From Rhodococcus sp. ABRD24 (GTDB lineage: Bacteria; Actinomycetota; Actinomycetes; Mycobacteriales; Mycobacteriaceae): 64,000 nucleotides of DNA. The notes under the pieces are model-generated. The model saw nothing but the letters and a program-made list of their open reading frames with translations, had not been told where the DNA came from and ran no database searches. Within the stretch, counting starts at the first letter, position 1, and each line of letters begins with the position of its first letter. A program made the position numbers and the translations under genes. This document shows positions 8,906 to 18,240 of the stretch, piece by piece. The stretch spans positions 2,232,001 to 2,296,000 of the forward strand of contig NZ_CP035319.1 of assembly GCF_004328705.1 (NCBI RefSeq). Direction: 5' to 3'.

Positions 8906-10381
8906 ATGAACAACACTCGTTCGACAAACACCCAGCTGGCGGCAGTCGTGGACGCTGCGCATCCGGACGCCGACCGGCGGGCGGTGGTGAACGCCCTGAG
9001 TTCGGAGGTGGTCGACCTTACCGGCCTCGACAGCGCCGCCGCCGATGTCTCCGCGGCCCGGCTCGCCGACCTCGCTGCGCACTATGGGCGGCAACCGTTC
9101 ACCCCGCTCGAGCACATGCGTAGGCAGCTCGACGTCGACCGAGCAGAGTTCGGACGACTGCTCGACCTGTTTGGGCGTATCCCAGATTTGGGCACCGCCG
9201 TGGAACGCGGACCGGCCGGGAAGTACTGGACCAACACAATCGGGCCGCTGGACGCGGCGGGCGCGCTGGACGCAGCGGTTTACCGCCGGTCGGCCTTCCC
9301 CGTCAGTGTCGGCTTGTATCCCGGGCCGACGTGCATGTTCCGCTGCCACTTCTGCGTGCGGGTTACCGGAGCCCGCTACGAGGCCGAGACGGTACCGGTC
9401 GGCAACGAGACGCTAGCCGCGATCATCGATGAAGTACCGACGGACAATCCGAACGCGATCTACCTGTCCGGCGGCCTGGAACCGCTGACCAATCCCGGAA
9501 TCGGCGAGCTGGTGTCGCACGCTGCCGGGCGGGGATTCAGCCTGACCGTGTACACCAATGCCTTTGCCCTCACTGAGCAGACACTGAATCGTCAGGCCGG
9601 CCTGTGGGAACTCGGCGCCATCCGCACCTCGCTCTACGGGCTGAACAACGAAGAGTACGAATCCACTTGCGGCAAGCGCGGCGCGTTCGAACGCGTCAAG
9701 AAGAACCTGCAGGCGTTTCTGCGAATGCGCGCCGAACGGCAGGAGCCGATACAGCTCGGCTTCAACTACATCATCTTGCCTGGCCGGGTCGACCGTCTCA
9801 TCGATCTGGTGGACTTCATCGCCGAGCTCAATCGTTCCAGTCCGGAACGTCCGCTCGACTTCGTGACGGTGCGCGAGGATTACAGCGGTCGAGACGACGG
9901 CCGACTGTCGGAGCAGGAGCGAACCCAGCTGCGCGAGGGACTGGTTCGGTTCCTCGATTACGCCGCCGAACGAACTCCCGGAATACGCATTGACCTCGGG
10001 TACGCGTTGGAGAGTCTACGCAGAGGCGTCGATGCCGAGCTGCTGCGAATCCTGCCGGAGACGATGCGCCCCACCGCACATCCCCAGGTTTCAGTGCAGA
10101 TCGATCTACTCGGTGACGTATACCTCTACCGCGAGGCGGGCTTTCCCGGTTTGGAAGGCGCCAGCCGGTATATCGCGGGCCGGGTAACCCCGTCTACCAG
10201 CCTGCGTGAAGTGGTGGAGAACTTCGTGCTGGAGGGCAGGGCCGTCGAGCCCCGTCCGGGTGACGAGTACTTCCTCGATGGATTCGACCAGTCGGTGACT
10301 GCTCGGCTCAACCAGCTCGAACAAGATATCGCCGATGGGTGGGGGATGTACCGCGGCTTCGTACGAGGAAGGATGGATTGA
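8906..10381 (+). CDS. eryCV: Radical SAM dTDP-4-amino-4,6-dideoxyglucose deaminase (EryCV/DesII-like)
   Basis: 491 aa radical SAM enzyme. The [4Fe-4S] cluster motif is C143-x3-C147-x2-C150 (CMFRCHFC), followed by a GGLEPL SAM-contact motif. DesII-type enzymes eliminate the C-4 amino group from the EryCIV product. The ATG at 8906 is used because AGGAGG (8888-8893) precedes it; the spacing of 12 nt is long. An upstream in-frame start at 8876 overlaps this ribosome site and is less likely. The gene sits 34 nt after eryCIV and its stop abuts eryBVII. Confidence 0.93.
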   Translation: MNNTRSTNTQLAAVVDAAHPDADRRAVVNALSSEVVDLTGLDSAAADVSAARLADLAAHYGRQPFTPLEHMRRQLDVDRAEFGRLLDLFGRIPDLGTAVERGPAGKYWTNTIGPLDAAGALDAAVYRRSAFPVSVGLYPGPTCMFRCHFCVRVTGARYEAETVPVGNETLAAIIDEVPTDNPNAIYLSGGLEPLTNPGIGELVSHAAGRGFSLTVYTNAFALTEQTLNRQAGLWELGAIRTSLYGLNNEEYESTCGKRGAFERVKKNLQAFLRMRAERQEPIQLGFNYIILPGRVDRLIDLVDFIAELNRSSPERPLDFVTVREDYSGRDDGRLSEQERTQLREGLVRFLDYAAERTPGIRIDLGYALESLRRGVDAELLRILPETMRPTAHPQVSVQIDLLGDVYLYREAGFPGLEGASRYIAGRVTPSTSLREVVENFVLEGRAVEPRPGDEYFLDGFDQSVTARLNQLEQDIADGWGMYRGFVRGRMD

Positions 10382-10383
10382 CG

Positions 10384-10962
10384 GTGCAGATACGCGAGCT
10401 GGCGGTTTCGGGAGGGTTCGAGTTCACACCCGAACCGATACGAGATGGCCGAGGAATATTCGCTGCACCGCTGCAGGATTCGTCGTTCGTGGGGGCGGTG
10501 GGCCATCGTTTCCCCGTTGCTCAGATGAACCACATCGTCTCTTCGCGCGGAGTCCTGCGCGGCCTGCACTACACGACCACGCCACCAGGACAGTGCAAGT
10601 ACGTCTTCTGCGCACACGGCCGCGCGCTCGACATCATCGTCGACATCAGAATCGGATCTCCAACCTTCGGTTGCTGGGACGCAGTACAGATGGACACCGA
10701 GCACTACCGGGCGGTGTACTTCCCGAAGGGGACCGCACACGCCTTCCTCGCACTGGAGGACAACACGGTCATGTCGTACCTGGTGAGCACTCCGTACACG
10801 CCCGAGTACGAGCAGGCGATAGACCCGTTGGACCCGGCCTTGGCACTGCCGTGGCCGAAGGATGTCGACTTCATTCTCTCCGACCGCGACACGGTGGCTC
10901 CGGGCCTCGAGGCAGCAGGGGGTCGGGGGATGCTACCCCTCTACACCGACTGCATCGGATAG
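10384..10962 (+). CDS. eryBVII: dTDP-4-keto-6-deoxyhexose epimerase (EryBVII-like, RmlC family)
   Basis: 192 aa cupin of the RmlC family. The catalytic histidine lies in RGLHY; the second conserved block is FPKGTAHAFLAL. It epimerises the mycarose precursor (C-5, possibly C-3 and C-5) before the EryBIV ketoreduction. Start is ambiguous: GTG 10384, or TTG 10378 overlapping the eryCV stop; both lie after AGGAAGGA (10365-10372). Last gene of the sugar operon. In S. erythraea the next gene is the C-12 hydroxylase eryK; it is not here. Confidence 0.88.
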   Translation: MQIRELAVSGGFEFTPEPIRDGRGIFAAPLQDSSFVGAVGHRFPVAQMNHIVSSRGVLRGLHYTTTPPGQCKYVFCAHGRALDIIVDIRIGSPTFGCWDAVQMDTEHYRAVYFPKGTAHAFLALEDNTVMSYLVSTPYTPEYEQAIDPLDPALALPWPKDVDFILSDRDTVAPGLEAAGGRGMLPLYTDCIG

Positions 10963-11020
10963 CTTCGGCGGACGCACTGTTTCCCGGATGAACAGCGGGA
11001 GGCGCGGTCCAGAATCTTGA

Positions 11021-11076
11021 CGAACCCACGGACGGATAGTCCCCGTCGGACGCCCCTACCAGGGATCGTGGGTTCG
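11021..11076 (+). terminator. Long inverted repeat after the sugar operon
   Basis: CGAACCCACG (11021-11030) and CGTGGGTTCG (11067-11076) form a perfect 10-bp stem with a 36-nt loop in the gap between eryBVII and the MmpL gene. No T-run follows, so Rho-independent termination is not certain. The right arm resembles a tRNA T-arm (GGGTTCGA), but the rest of a tRNA is absent. Confidence 0.4.
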
Positions 11077-11201
11077 AGTATCAATCTCCGCTGAACCTAG
11101 TCGCCGCCGGCCCCCTCCGTCGTTCTCCCCACCGGACCCTGCACTCCGTGTTGTACTGATCTGCATTGGTATCCGGCCGCGACTGCGTACGAGGAGCACC
11201 A

Positions 11202-13430
11202 ATGACCCGAGTGGAGTTCACCGAAGACACCCCGGCGGGCAGAGAGCCTCGTGCCCGGCGCCGGTGGCCGGTGTTCACGGTCGTCGCGATCGCGATCATC
11301 GCGTTCTTCCTCGGTGGTCTGGGCGGCTCGTTCCAGGGCAAGCTTGCCGAGGTTCAGAAGAACGACAATGCTTCCTATCTTCCCAGCTCTGCCGAGTCGA
11401 CGATCGTCGCGAACGAGACCGCGAAGTTCCTGAAAGTGGAGACCATTCCGGGCGCCGTGGTGTTCCACCGCGACAACGGTCTCACGGACGACGACAAGGC
11501 TGCCATCGACCGTGCGAAGGTGTCGATGGCATCGGTCGATGGTGTCGACGCAGACGGCGTCACACCCACCCAGATCTCGAAGGACGGCACCACCGCGTCG
11601 GTGTTCGTGCCGCTGATCGCGAAACAGGACGGAACCACCGTCCAGGGCAACGAACTCGCCGCCACCGAGCAGGACGTACTCGAGGCGGCGCAGGCCGCCG
11701 TCGCCCCGGATCTCGAGGTGCTGCCCGCCGGGCCGGGCGGGCTGCTTGTCGCATTCATCGACGCATTCGAGGGACTCGACAGCACGCTGCTCGGTGTCGC
11801 ACTGCTGGTGGTGGTCCTGATCCTGCTGGTGGTGTACCGTTCGCCGGTCCTGTGGTTCTTCCCGCTGTTCTCGGCGCTGCTCGCCCTGGGCCTGTCCTCG
11901 ATGGTGATCTATCTGCTCGCGGACCACGAGATCCTCACGCTCACCGGCCAGAGTCAGGGCATACTGTTCGTCCTCGTGATCGGTGCCGGTACCGACTATG
12001 CGCTGCTACTGATCTCCCGATATCGGGAGGAACTGCACTTCTACGACAACCGTTTCGACGCGATGATCAAGGCGTGGAGGGAATCCGCGCCCGCCATCAC
12101 CGCGTCCGCACTCACCGTGATCATCGGGCTGCTGTGTCTGGGGTTCTCACAGTTGAACTCCAACAAGAGCCTGGGCCCGGTTGCAGCGATCGGCATCGCA
12201 TGCACGTATCTGGTGATGATGACGTTCCTGCCGGTCGCATTGTCCGCGGTAGGACGCTGGGTGTTCTGGCCACGGAGGCCGAAGCTGGACGGCGCCACCG
12301 ACCTTGCCACACATGGAATGTGGGGCCGGATCGCCGAGTTCGTCGGTCGCCGCAACCGGCCGGCGTGGATCGGTGCGACGGCGCTGCTGCTGATCCTGTT
12401 CGCGGTGGGCATCGGTAGCCTGCAAACCTCCGGCCTTACTGCGTCCGAGAACTTCACCAACCGGCCCGATGCGGTCGTCGGCCAGGAACTCTACGACGCC
12501 AACTTCGATCAGGGTGCCGGGGCTCCCGCGGTAGTCACCGCGAACGCGTCGAGCGCCGACGCGGTGATCACGGCGGCAAGCGGGGTGGAGGGGGTACGCC
12601 AGGGACCGGGATCCGTCTGCGTACAGGTTGACATCGAGAAGGCGAAGGCTCTGCTGCAGAGCTTCGGCGGCACCGGCCCGCAGCAACTGCCGCCCGGGTG
12701 CGCGCCCGCGTCGCTGAACGTCGCGCCCATCGACGGCCGGACCGTGATCAATGTGGCACTAGCCGATTCGTACGATTCGCCCGAGGCGCTACGGACGGTC
12801 GAACGCCTGCGCGAGACGCTGCACGCGGTCCCCGGCGCCGACGCCCTCGTCGGCGGCGGTTCCGCCGCGACGCTCGACGTGCAGACCGCGTCGGTGCACG
12901 ACCGGAACCTGATCATCCCGATCGTGCTCGTGGTGATCTTCATCGTGCTCGCGGTGCTGCTGCGGGCGCTGGTCACACCGCTGATCCTGATCGGAACCGT
13001 GGTGCTGTCGTTCGCCGCAACCCTCGGCGTGTGCGGATTCTTCTTCACGCACGTCTTCCATTTCGCGGGAGCAGACCAGTCGTTCCCGTTGTTCGCGTTC
13101 GTGTTCCTCGTAGCGCTGGGCATCGACTACAACATCTTCCTGATGACACGAGTCCGGGAAGAAACGCAGGAACACGGCACCCGTTCGGGCGTGCTACGCG
13201 GCCTCGCGGTCACCGGCGGTGTCATCACATCGGCGGGCATCGTGCTGGCCGGCACGTTCGCGGTCCTCGGCGTACTGCCGCTGGTGTTCCTCGCCGAGGT
13301 GGGCTTCGCCGTGGCGTTCGGCGTCCTGCTCGACACGATCGTGGTGCGCAGCGTCCTGGTGCCGGCGCTCTCGCACGACATCGGCAAGCCGATCTGGTGG
13401 CCGTCGAAGCTGGCGCGGGCAAAGGACTGA
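11202..13430 (+). CDS. MMPL/RND-family transporter
   Basis: 742 aa membrane transporter with two MMPL modules: a first membrane helix (about 25-45), a large extracytoplasmic domain, five helices (about 195-370), a second external domain with paired cysteines (QGPGSVCVQ and LPPGCAPASL), and five C-terminal helices. Proton-relay type motifs GAGTDYALLLISRYREE and ALGIDYNIFLMTRVREE are conserved in each half. Such proteins export lipids or small molecules using the proton gradient. ATG 11202 with GAGGAG 5 nt upstream is preferred over the upstream extension. It lies just outside the ery-like genes; whether it exports the macrolide is not known, and it may simply be a core gene at the border. Confidence 0.85.
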   Translation: MTRVEFTEDTPAGREPRARRRWPVFTVVAIAIIAFFLGGLGGSFQGKLAEVQKNDNASYLPSSAESTIVANETAKFLKVETIPGAVVFHRDNGLTDDDKAAIDRAKVSMASVDGVDADGVTPTQISKDGTTASVFVPLIAKQDGTTVQGNELAATEQDVLEAAQAAVAPDLEVLPAGPGGLLVAFIDAFEGLDSTLLGVALLVVVLILLVVYRSPVLWFFPLFSALLALGLSSMVIYLLADHEILTLTGQSQGILFVLVIGAGTDYALLLISRYREELHFYDNRFDAMIKAWRESAPAITASALTVIIGLLCLGFSQLNSNKSLGPVAAIGIACTYLVMMTFLPVALSAVGRWVFWPRRPKLDGATDLATHGMWGRIAEFVGRRNRPAWIGATALLLILFAVGIGSLQTSGLTASENFTNRPDAVVGQELYDANFDQGAGAPAVVTANASSADAVITAASGVEGVRQGPGSVCVQVDIEKAKALLQSFGGTGPQQLPPGCAPASLNVAPIDGRTVINVALADSYDSPEALRTVERLRETLHAVPGADALVGGGSAATLDVQTASVHDRNLIIPIVLVVIFIVLAVLLRALVTPLILIGTVVLSFAATLGVCGFFFTHVFHFAGADQSFPLFAFVFLVALGIDYNIFLMTRVREETQEHGTRSGVLRGLAVTGGVITSAGIVLAGTFAVLGVLPLVFLAEVGFAVAFGVLLDTIVVRSVLVPALSHDIGKPIWWPSKLARAKD

Positions 13431-13607
13431 AGTCGGCTCCTGGTTGACGGATCGACCCGGAAGTGGTCGGCTGGTAGGTGATGGATGGCGCACCCGGTAT
13501 GCGCCGCGCGTTCGGGTGAGCCTCCACCGATGATGCTCTGCAGCCCAAACCCTTTCGCGAGCATCATCTCTTCCGCACGGTGACGTGACTCGTAGGGAAG
13601 GAATGAG

Positions 13608-15065
13608 ATGTCAGATCCGAACTACACCACCGACGACTCCGGAATCCCGGTACCCAGCGACGAACATTCGCTCACCGTCGGACCCGACGGGCCGATCCTG
13701 CTCCAGGACTACTACCTGATCGAGAAGATGGCCCAGTTCAACCGCGAGCGGGTGCCTGAACGGCAGCCGCACGCCAAGGGTGGGGGCGCTTTCGGCACCT
13801 TCGAGGTCACGAGCGACGTGAGCGCCTACACGAAAGCCGACCTGTTCCAGCCCGGAAAGAAGACCGAGATGCTCGCGAGGTTTTCCACCGTCGCCGGCGA
13901 GCGGGGTAGCCCGGACACGTGGCGCGATCCGCGCGGATTCGCCCTGAAGTTCTACACCGAGCAGGGCAATTTCGACATGGTCGGCAACAACACCCCGGTG
14001 TTCTTCATGCGCGATCCGATGAAGTTCCAGGACTTCATCCGCTCGCAGAAACGTCGAGCCGATAACAACCTACGCGACCACGACATGCAGTGGGACTTCT
14101 GGACGCTGTCTCCCGAGTCGGCGCACCAGGTGACATGGCTGATGGGCGACCGCGGCATCCCCCGCTCGTGGCGGCACATGAACGGGTATTCGAGCCACAC
14201 CTACATGTGGGTCAACGCGAAGGGCGACCGGTTCTGGGTGAAGTATCACTTCAAGACCGATCAGGGTAGCGAGTTCCTCACGCAGGCCGAGGGCGACCAG
14301 ATGGCCGCGATGGACACCGACTATCACATGCGTGACCTGTGGGAGCACATCGATGGCGGCGACTATCCGACGTGGACGCTGAAGATGCAGATCATGCCCT
14401 ACGAGGAGGCGAAGACCTACCGGTTCAACCCATTCGATCTGACCAAGGTGTGGCCGCACGGTGACTACCCGCTGATCGACGTCGGCACCATGAAACTCGA
14501 CCGCAACCCGGCCGACTACCACTGCGAGATCGAGCAGGCGGCGTTCGAGCCGAGCAGCTCGGTACCGGGCACCGGCCCGAGCCCCGACAAGATGCTGCTG
14601 GGGCGCTGGTTCTCGTACCCGGACGCGCACCGCTACCGGATCGGCTCCAACTACAAGGAGCTGCCGGTCAATTCCCCGCACGCCGCGCCGCGGCGCTCGT
14701 ACACCAAGGATGGGCAGCTGCGGCACCACAATCCGGGCGATCCGGTCTACGTCCCGAACTCGAAGGGTGGCCCACATGCCGACGTCGCGGTCTCGGGCGA
14801 GTCGCCGGGCTGGTTCACCGACGGCGAGATGGTCCGCCAGGCGTACACCCTCCGCAAGGACGACGACGACTGGGGTCAAGCCGGCACGATGGTGCGCGAC
14901 GTGCTCGACGACGCCGGCCGCGACCGGTTGGTGTCGAACATCGTCGGGCATCTGCTCGACGGAGTCACCGAGCCTGTCCTGGTGCGGGCATTCGAGTACT
15001 GGCGCAACGTCGACAAGGGTCTCGGCGACCGCGTCGAGAAGGGGGTGCGCGCCGGGCAGAGCTGA
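13608..15065 (+). CDS. katA: Haem catalase (small-subunit, clade 3 type)
   Basis: 485 aa monofunctional haem catalase: 2 H2O2 to 2 H2O and O2, cytoplasmic. Distal histidine in [10 protein letters not shown] (about 57), distal asparagine in [12 protein letters not shown] (about 130), and the haem-ligand tyrosine in [14 protein letters not shown] (about 340). Length fits small-subunit catalases. ATG 13608 follows AGGAATGAG. It stands alone; the convergent neighbour alkA ends 1 nt from its stop. The symbol is assigned by family only. Confidence 0.93.
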   Translation: MSDPNYTTDDSGIPVPSDEHSLTVGPDGPILLQDYYLIEKMAQFNRERVPERQPHAKGGGAFGTFEVTSDVSAYTKADLFQPGKKTEMLARFSTVAGERGSPDTWRDPRGFALKFYTEQGNFDMVGNNTPVFFMRDPMKFQDFIRSQKRRADNNLRDHDMQWDFWTLSPESAHQVTWLMGDRGIPRSWRHMNGYSSHTYMWVNAKGDRFWVKYHFKTDQGSEFLTQAEGDQMAAMDTDYHMRDLWEHIDGGDYPTWTLKMQIMPYEEAKTYRFNPFDLTKVWPHGDYPLIDVGTMKLDRNPADYHCEIEQAAFEPSSSVPGTGPSPDKMLLGRWFSYPDAHRYRIGSNYKELPVNSPHAAPRRSYTKDGQLRHHNPGDPVYVPNSKGGPHADVAVSGESPGWFTDGEMVRQAYTLRKDDDDWGQAGTMVRDVLDDAGRDRLVSNIVGHLLDGVTEPVLVRAFEYWRNVDKGLGDRVEKGVRAGQS

Positions 15066-15066
15066 C

Positions 15067-15957
15067 TCACAGGAACGCCTGCGCCGTCCACAGATGGAAC
15101 AGAGCGTAGGCGCGCCACGGCCGCCACGATTCCGATGCCGCGGCGGCCTCCCGCGGCGTCTTCACTCCCAGCGCGCGTCGTAGCACCAGATCGCCGGACG
15201 GGTAGGCGTCCCGGTCGCCGAGGACGCGCACGGACAGATAGTCCACCGTCCACGGCCCGATGCCGGGCAGGGCGAGCAGTCCGGTGCGGAACTCATGGGG
15301 GTCGGCGTCCGGACCCAGGTGCAGACCGTCCGCCGCCGCCGCGGCGAGCGCCTGCACGGTCCGGGCCCGCGCTCCGGTGAGGCCGACGGTCTGCTGGACG
15401 ACCGACGGATCGAGCCCGGCAAGTGTCTCGGGCGCGGGGAAACTGGTGAAACCGTCGAAATCGGTCGAATCGCCGAACGCGGCGACCAGCCGCGATCCGA
15501 AGGTCCTTGCCGCCGAGAGCGACACCTGCTGCCCGAGGACCGTCAGCACCGCCGTCTCGAAGCCGTCCACCGAACCGAGCACGCGCAACCCGGGACGAGC
15601 GGCGACATGCGGCGCGAGGGTCGGGTGATTCAGCAGCGCCGCATCGACCGTTGCCGGGTCGGCGTCGAGGTCCAGCCAACGGCGAACGAGCAAGAGGACG
15701 TGCGGGACGTCGTCTGTGTGTGCGGGAAGGACCGCCGCGGACACGTGATCTGGGGCATCGAACTCCACCGTCACCAATGCGGGGCCGTGCTCGGCCGGTA
15801 CGACACGAGTGTGCGCACCGGTGTCGCCGTCGTGCCGCTCGAGTCCGTCGACGGCGTGCGCGGCCAGGGCTCCGAGCATCGGGGCGGTAGTGAACGGTGG
15901 GTGGAACGGCAAGCGCAGTCGTTCCACTCGCAGGCCACCGGACGAGGCAGAGGTCAT
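15067..15957 (-). CDS. alkA: DNA-3-methyladenine glycosylase II (AlkA-type)
   Basis: 296 aa. An AlkA N-terminal domain (about 1-110) is followed by an HhH-GPD glycosylase domain (about 115-290) with the hairpin LPGIGPWTVDYLSVR and the catalytic aspartate in SGDLVLRRALG. It excises alkylated purines. Unlike many actinobacterial homologues it lacks a fused Ada domain; a free-standing Ada-like domain occurs 6 kb away. ATG 15957 is chosen because the family N-terminus begins there; the open frame extends further upstream with no similarity. Confidence 0.88.
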   Translation of the reverse strand: MTSASSGGLRVERLRLPFHPPFTTAPMLGALAAHAVDGLERHDGDTGAHTRVVPAEHGPALVTVEFDAPDHVSAAVLPAHTDDVPHVLLLVRRWLDLDADPATVDAALLNHPTLAPHVAARPGLRVLGSVDGFETAVLTVLGQQVSLSAARTFGSRLVAAFGDSTDFDGFTSFPAPETLAGLDPSVVQQTVGLTGARARTVQALAAAAADGLHLGPDADPHEFRTGLLALPGIGPWTVDYLSVRVLGDRDAYPSGDLVLRRALGVKTPREAAAASESWRPWRAYALFHLWTAQAFL

Positions 15958-15991
15958 GGAATCCAGTATCGCCGGATCAGATCGCAACGAC

Positions 15992-16879
15992 TCATCGTTC
16001 CCGTGCCAGCCGTAGCTCGGGGAGCGACAGCCACACCGGCTCCGCCGGGATTCGTTCCAGCACACCGCCAGCGAAGACGTCGTACAGCGGAAGCTGCTCG
16101 GTGTGCACGTAGCCGATGTGACAGTCGCAGACATCCAGCGGGCAGGGTCGCGGTTGCAGCGCCTCTCGGAAAGAGCCGTCGTACAGATTGCCCAGTTCCT
16201 CGGGGACGAAATGGCAGCGCCGGACGGTGCCCTCACCGTCGACGGACACCACCGTGTCGCCGGTGCGGCACGCGCGCCCCCGCGTCCGGTGCGGATGCCG
16301 GCTGAATTCGAAGAGCGGGTCGATCGCCGTCCAGTCCGCCGCGTCGGCGTCGGCGTATTCATGCCCCTCGGCGGCGTTGACCCACAGGTACACCGGGTCG
16401 GGTAGCTCGGCGCGCAGCCGGCGGGCGGCCTCCAGATGCTCCGGAAGTCCTACGACGCCCACGCTGAACCGCACGCCGAGATCGGTCAATTCCGTTGTTT
16501 TGGTGCGGAATCGGTCGTGCGGCGTCTGTCCGGGGTGGTATGTGCACCACAATGCGACCGTGTCGAGGTCGGCGCCGGCCAGCCAGCCGGTACGGCAGCT
16601 GAGATTGGTCTGGATCGCCACCCGGCGGACGTGAGCCAGCCGGGACAGGTCCACCAGGGCCCGCCGGTACCAGGACCGCACCAGACCCTCCCCCCACGGG
16701 GTGAACAGGATCGACAGCTCCTGATCCTGGTCTTCCACCCACACGCAGAAGCGCTCCAGCGCCGCCCGGTCCGCCCGTAGCTGCTCGGGAGTGTCCCGGC
16801 GTTTGGCGAACGGACAGTACGGGCAGTCATAGTCGCAGGACGCCAGCGGACCCCGGTACAGGATGGTCAGCACCGTCAT
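15992..16879 (-). CDS. STM4011-family radical SAM protein
   Basis: 295 aa. N-terminal radical SAM cluster C15-x3-C19-x2-C22 (CDYDCPYC) and a C-terminal cysteine group (CRTGD, RRCHF, CPLDVCDCHIGY) that could hold one or more auxiliary Fe-S clusters, as in SPASM-type enzymes. The family is named from Salmonella STM4011 and has no known reaction. Last gene of the five-gene cassette; its ATG overlaps the STM4012 stop (ATGA), so the two radical enzymes are coupled. Confidence 0.85.
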   Translation of the reverse strand: MTVLTILYRGPLASCDYDCPYCPFAKRRDTPEQLRADRAALERFCVWVEDQDQELSILFTPWGEGLVRSWYRRALVDLSRLAHVRRVAIQTNLSCRTGWLAGADLDTVALWCTYHPGQTPHDRFRTKTTELTDLGVRFSVGVVGLPEHLEAARRLRAELPDPVYLWVNAAEGHEYADADAADWTAIDPLFEFSRHPHRTRGRACRTGDTVVSVDGEGTVRRCHFVPEELGNLYDGSFREALQPRPCPLDVCDCHIGYVHTEQLPLYDVFAGGVLERIPAEPVWLSLPELRLARER

Positions 16880-18240
16880 CGCCCCTCGTACTCGGCCATC
16901 GCGGCGCGCACCTGCGGCGAAAAAAGCTCGGGCCCCAGGGCGTCGGAGTACGCCATGCCCAGCGCGGTCAGCCGCAGCCGACCACCCTCGGACAACAGCC
17001 ATCCCCGGTCGGACCACCGGTCCAGCTCGGTGCCGAAATGCTCGTGGGGATCTGTTCCGAATCGGAACCGGTAGTCTGCCAACAGCATTCCTGCGGCCTG
17101 CAGCACGGACTGCAGCAGATGCCGGCGCCGGGTCTCGTCCTCCGTCATCGCGTGACCCACCACGGCACGACGGAAGTCGTCGACGGTGCCCGAGACGTAG
17201 TCGTCGATGATGGCACGCACTTCCCTTGCGTCGACCGCGTAGTCGAAGGAATAGTGCAGATCCCGGGTGTACGACCTTGCCCCACAACCGAGTCCGATCA
17301 TGCCGTCGGTCTGGCAGGCGTAGTCGTCCGGGCCGACGTCGGGGGCGTCGGCGCGACGGAACATGCGCATCGACTCCTGAACATAACCCGCGGCGATCAG
17401 GTGGTCGCGGCCGCGGCGGTAGAGGTCGAGCCGGTGTGCATCCCAGTCCGGGTCGGGTCCACCGCTGCGCCGGGCCAGGCCCGTCAGCGGTCGCACATAC
17501 AGCGGGTACAGGTACAGCTCCTCGGGACGCCAGGCCAGCGCCGCGTCCAGGGAGGCGATCCAGGATTCCGGTGTCTGGCCGTCGATCCCGTAGATCAGAT
17601 CGATGTTCAGGACGTCGATGGCCGCATCCCGGATCCGTTGCAGTGAGGCCTCCACGTCCGCGCGTCGTTGCGGTCGGACCGCAGCCCTGACATCGGTCTC
17701 GTCGAAGCTCTGGACCCCGAGGCTGAGCCGGGTGACGCCGCGCCCGGCCAGCACAGCGAGCCGGTCGGCGGTGGCCGTCGACGGGGATGCCTCCACCGAC
17801 AGGGGGATCGCCCGCAGGTCCGCCCCCATGCCTTCGGCGATGTCGCACAGCCGGTCCAGTTCCGCCGCGGTCAGGTAGGTGGGGGTACCGCCGCCGAAGG
17901 CCGCCGTCGCGAACCGGGCCGAGGGCGCCAGGGCCTCGCGCACCGCCTCGGCCTGCCGCTCCAGGGCGTCCAGGTATCGGGTGGTCAGCTCGCCCGGCGC
18001 GCCGACGCGGGTGAAGAGGTTGCAGAATCCGCACCGCACCTCGCAGAACGGCACGTGCAGGTACAGCGACAACGCGTCCTGCGGTTCGTCCGCCCACAGC
18101 TCGGTCAGGGCCGGACGCGGGCCGAGCGGCCGGTAGGCGGTCTTGTGTGGATACGCATAGACGTAATTCTGATATGGCGCAACATATTCCGAGGCGACGA
18201 AGTTCGGCGGTACCGGCAGGGGCAGGTCGACGGCGGTCAT
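16876..18240 (-). CDS. STM4012-family radical SAM protein (HemN-like)
   Basis: 454 aa coproporphyrinogen-dehydrogenase-like radical SAM enzyme. Cluster motif C66-x3-C70-x2-C73 (CEVRCGFC), then GGGTPTYL and SVEASP as in HemN/HemW, and a C-terminal HemN-like winged helix (FGTELDRWSDRGWL). In Salmonella STM4012 is part of a conserved cassette with no assigned function. HemW-like enzymes act in radical methyl transfer or haem handling; neither can be assumed here. ATG 18240 overlaps the STM4013 stop. Confidence 0.85.
   Translation of the reverse strand: MTAVDLPLPVPPNFVASEYVAPYQNYVYAYPHKTAYRPLGPRPALTELWADEPQDALSLYLHVPFCEVRCGFCNLFTRVGAPGELTTRYLDALERQAEAVREALAPSARFATAAFGGGTPTYLTAAELDRLCDIAEGMGADLRAIPLSVEASPSTATADRLAVLAGRGVTRLSLGVQSFDETDVRAAVRPQRRADVEASLQRIRDAAIDVLNIDLIYGIDGQTPESWIASLDAALAWRPEELYLYPLYVRPLTGLARRSGGPDPDWDAHRLDLYRRGRDHLIAAGYVQESMRMFRRADAPDVGPDDYACQTDGMIGLGCGARSYTRDLHYSFDYAVDAREVRAIIDDYVSGTVDDFRRAVVGHAMTEDETRRRHLLQSVLQAAGMLLADYRFRFGTDPHEHFGTELDRWSDRGWLLSEGGRLRLTALGMAYSDALGPELFSPQVRAAMAEYEGR

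Noticed and set aside
11060..11095. tRNA-like 3' end (GTGGGTTCGAGT)
   Set aside because: Only the T-loop-like string is present; the T-stem does not pair and there are no D, anticodon or acceptor arms. It is one arm of an inverted repeat.
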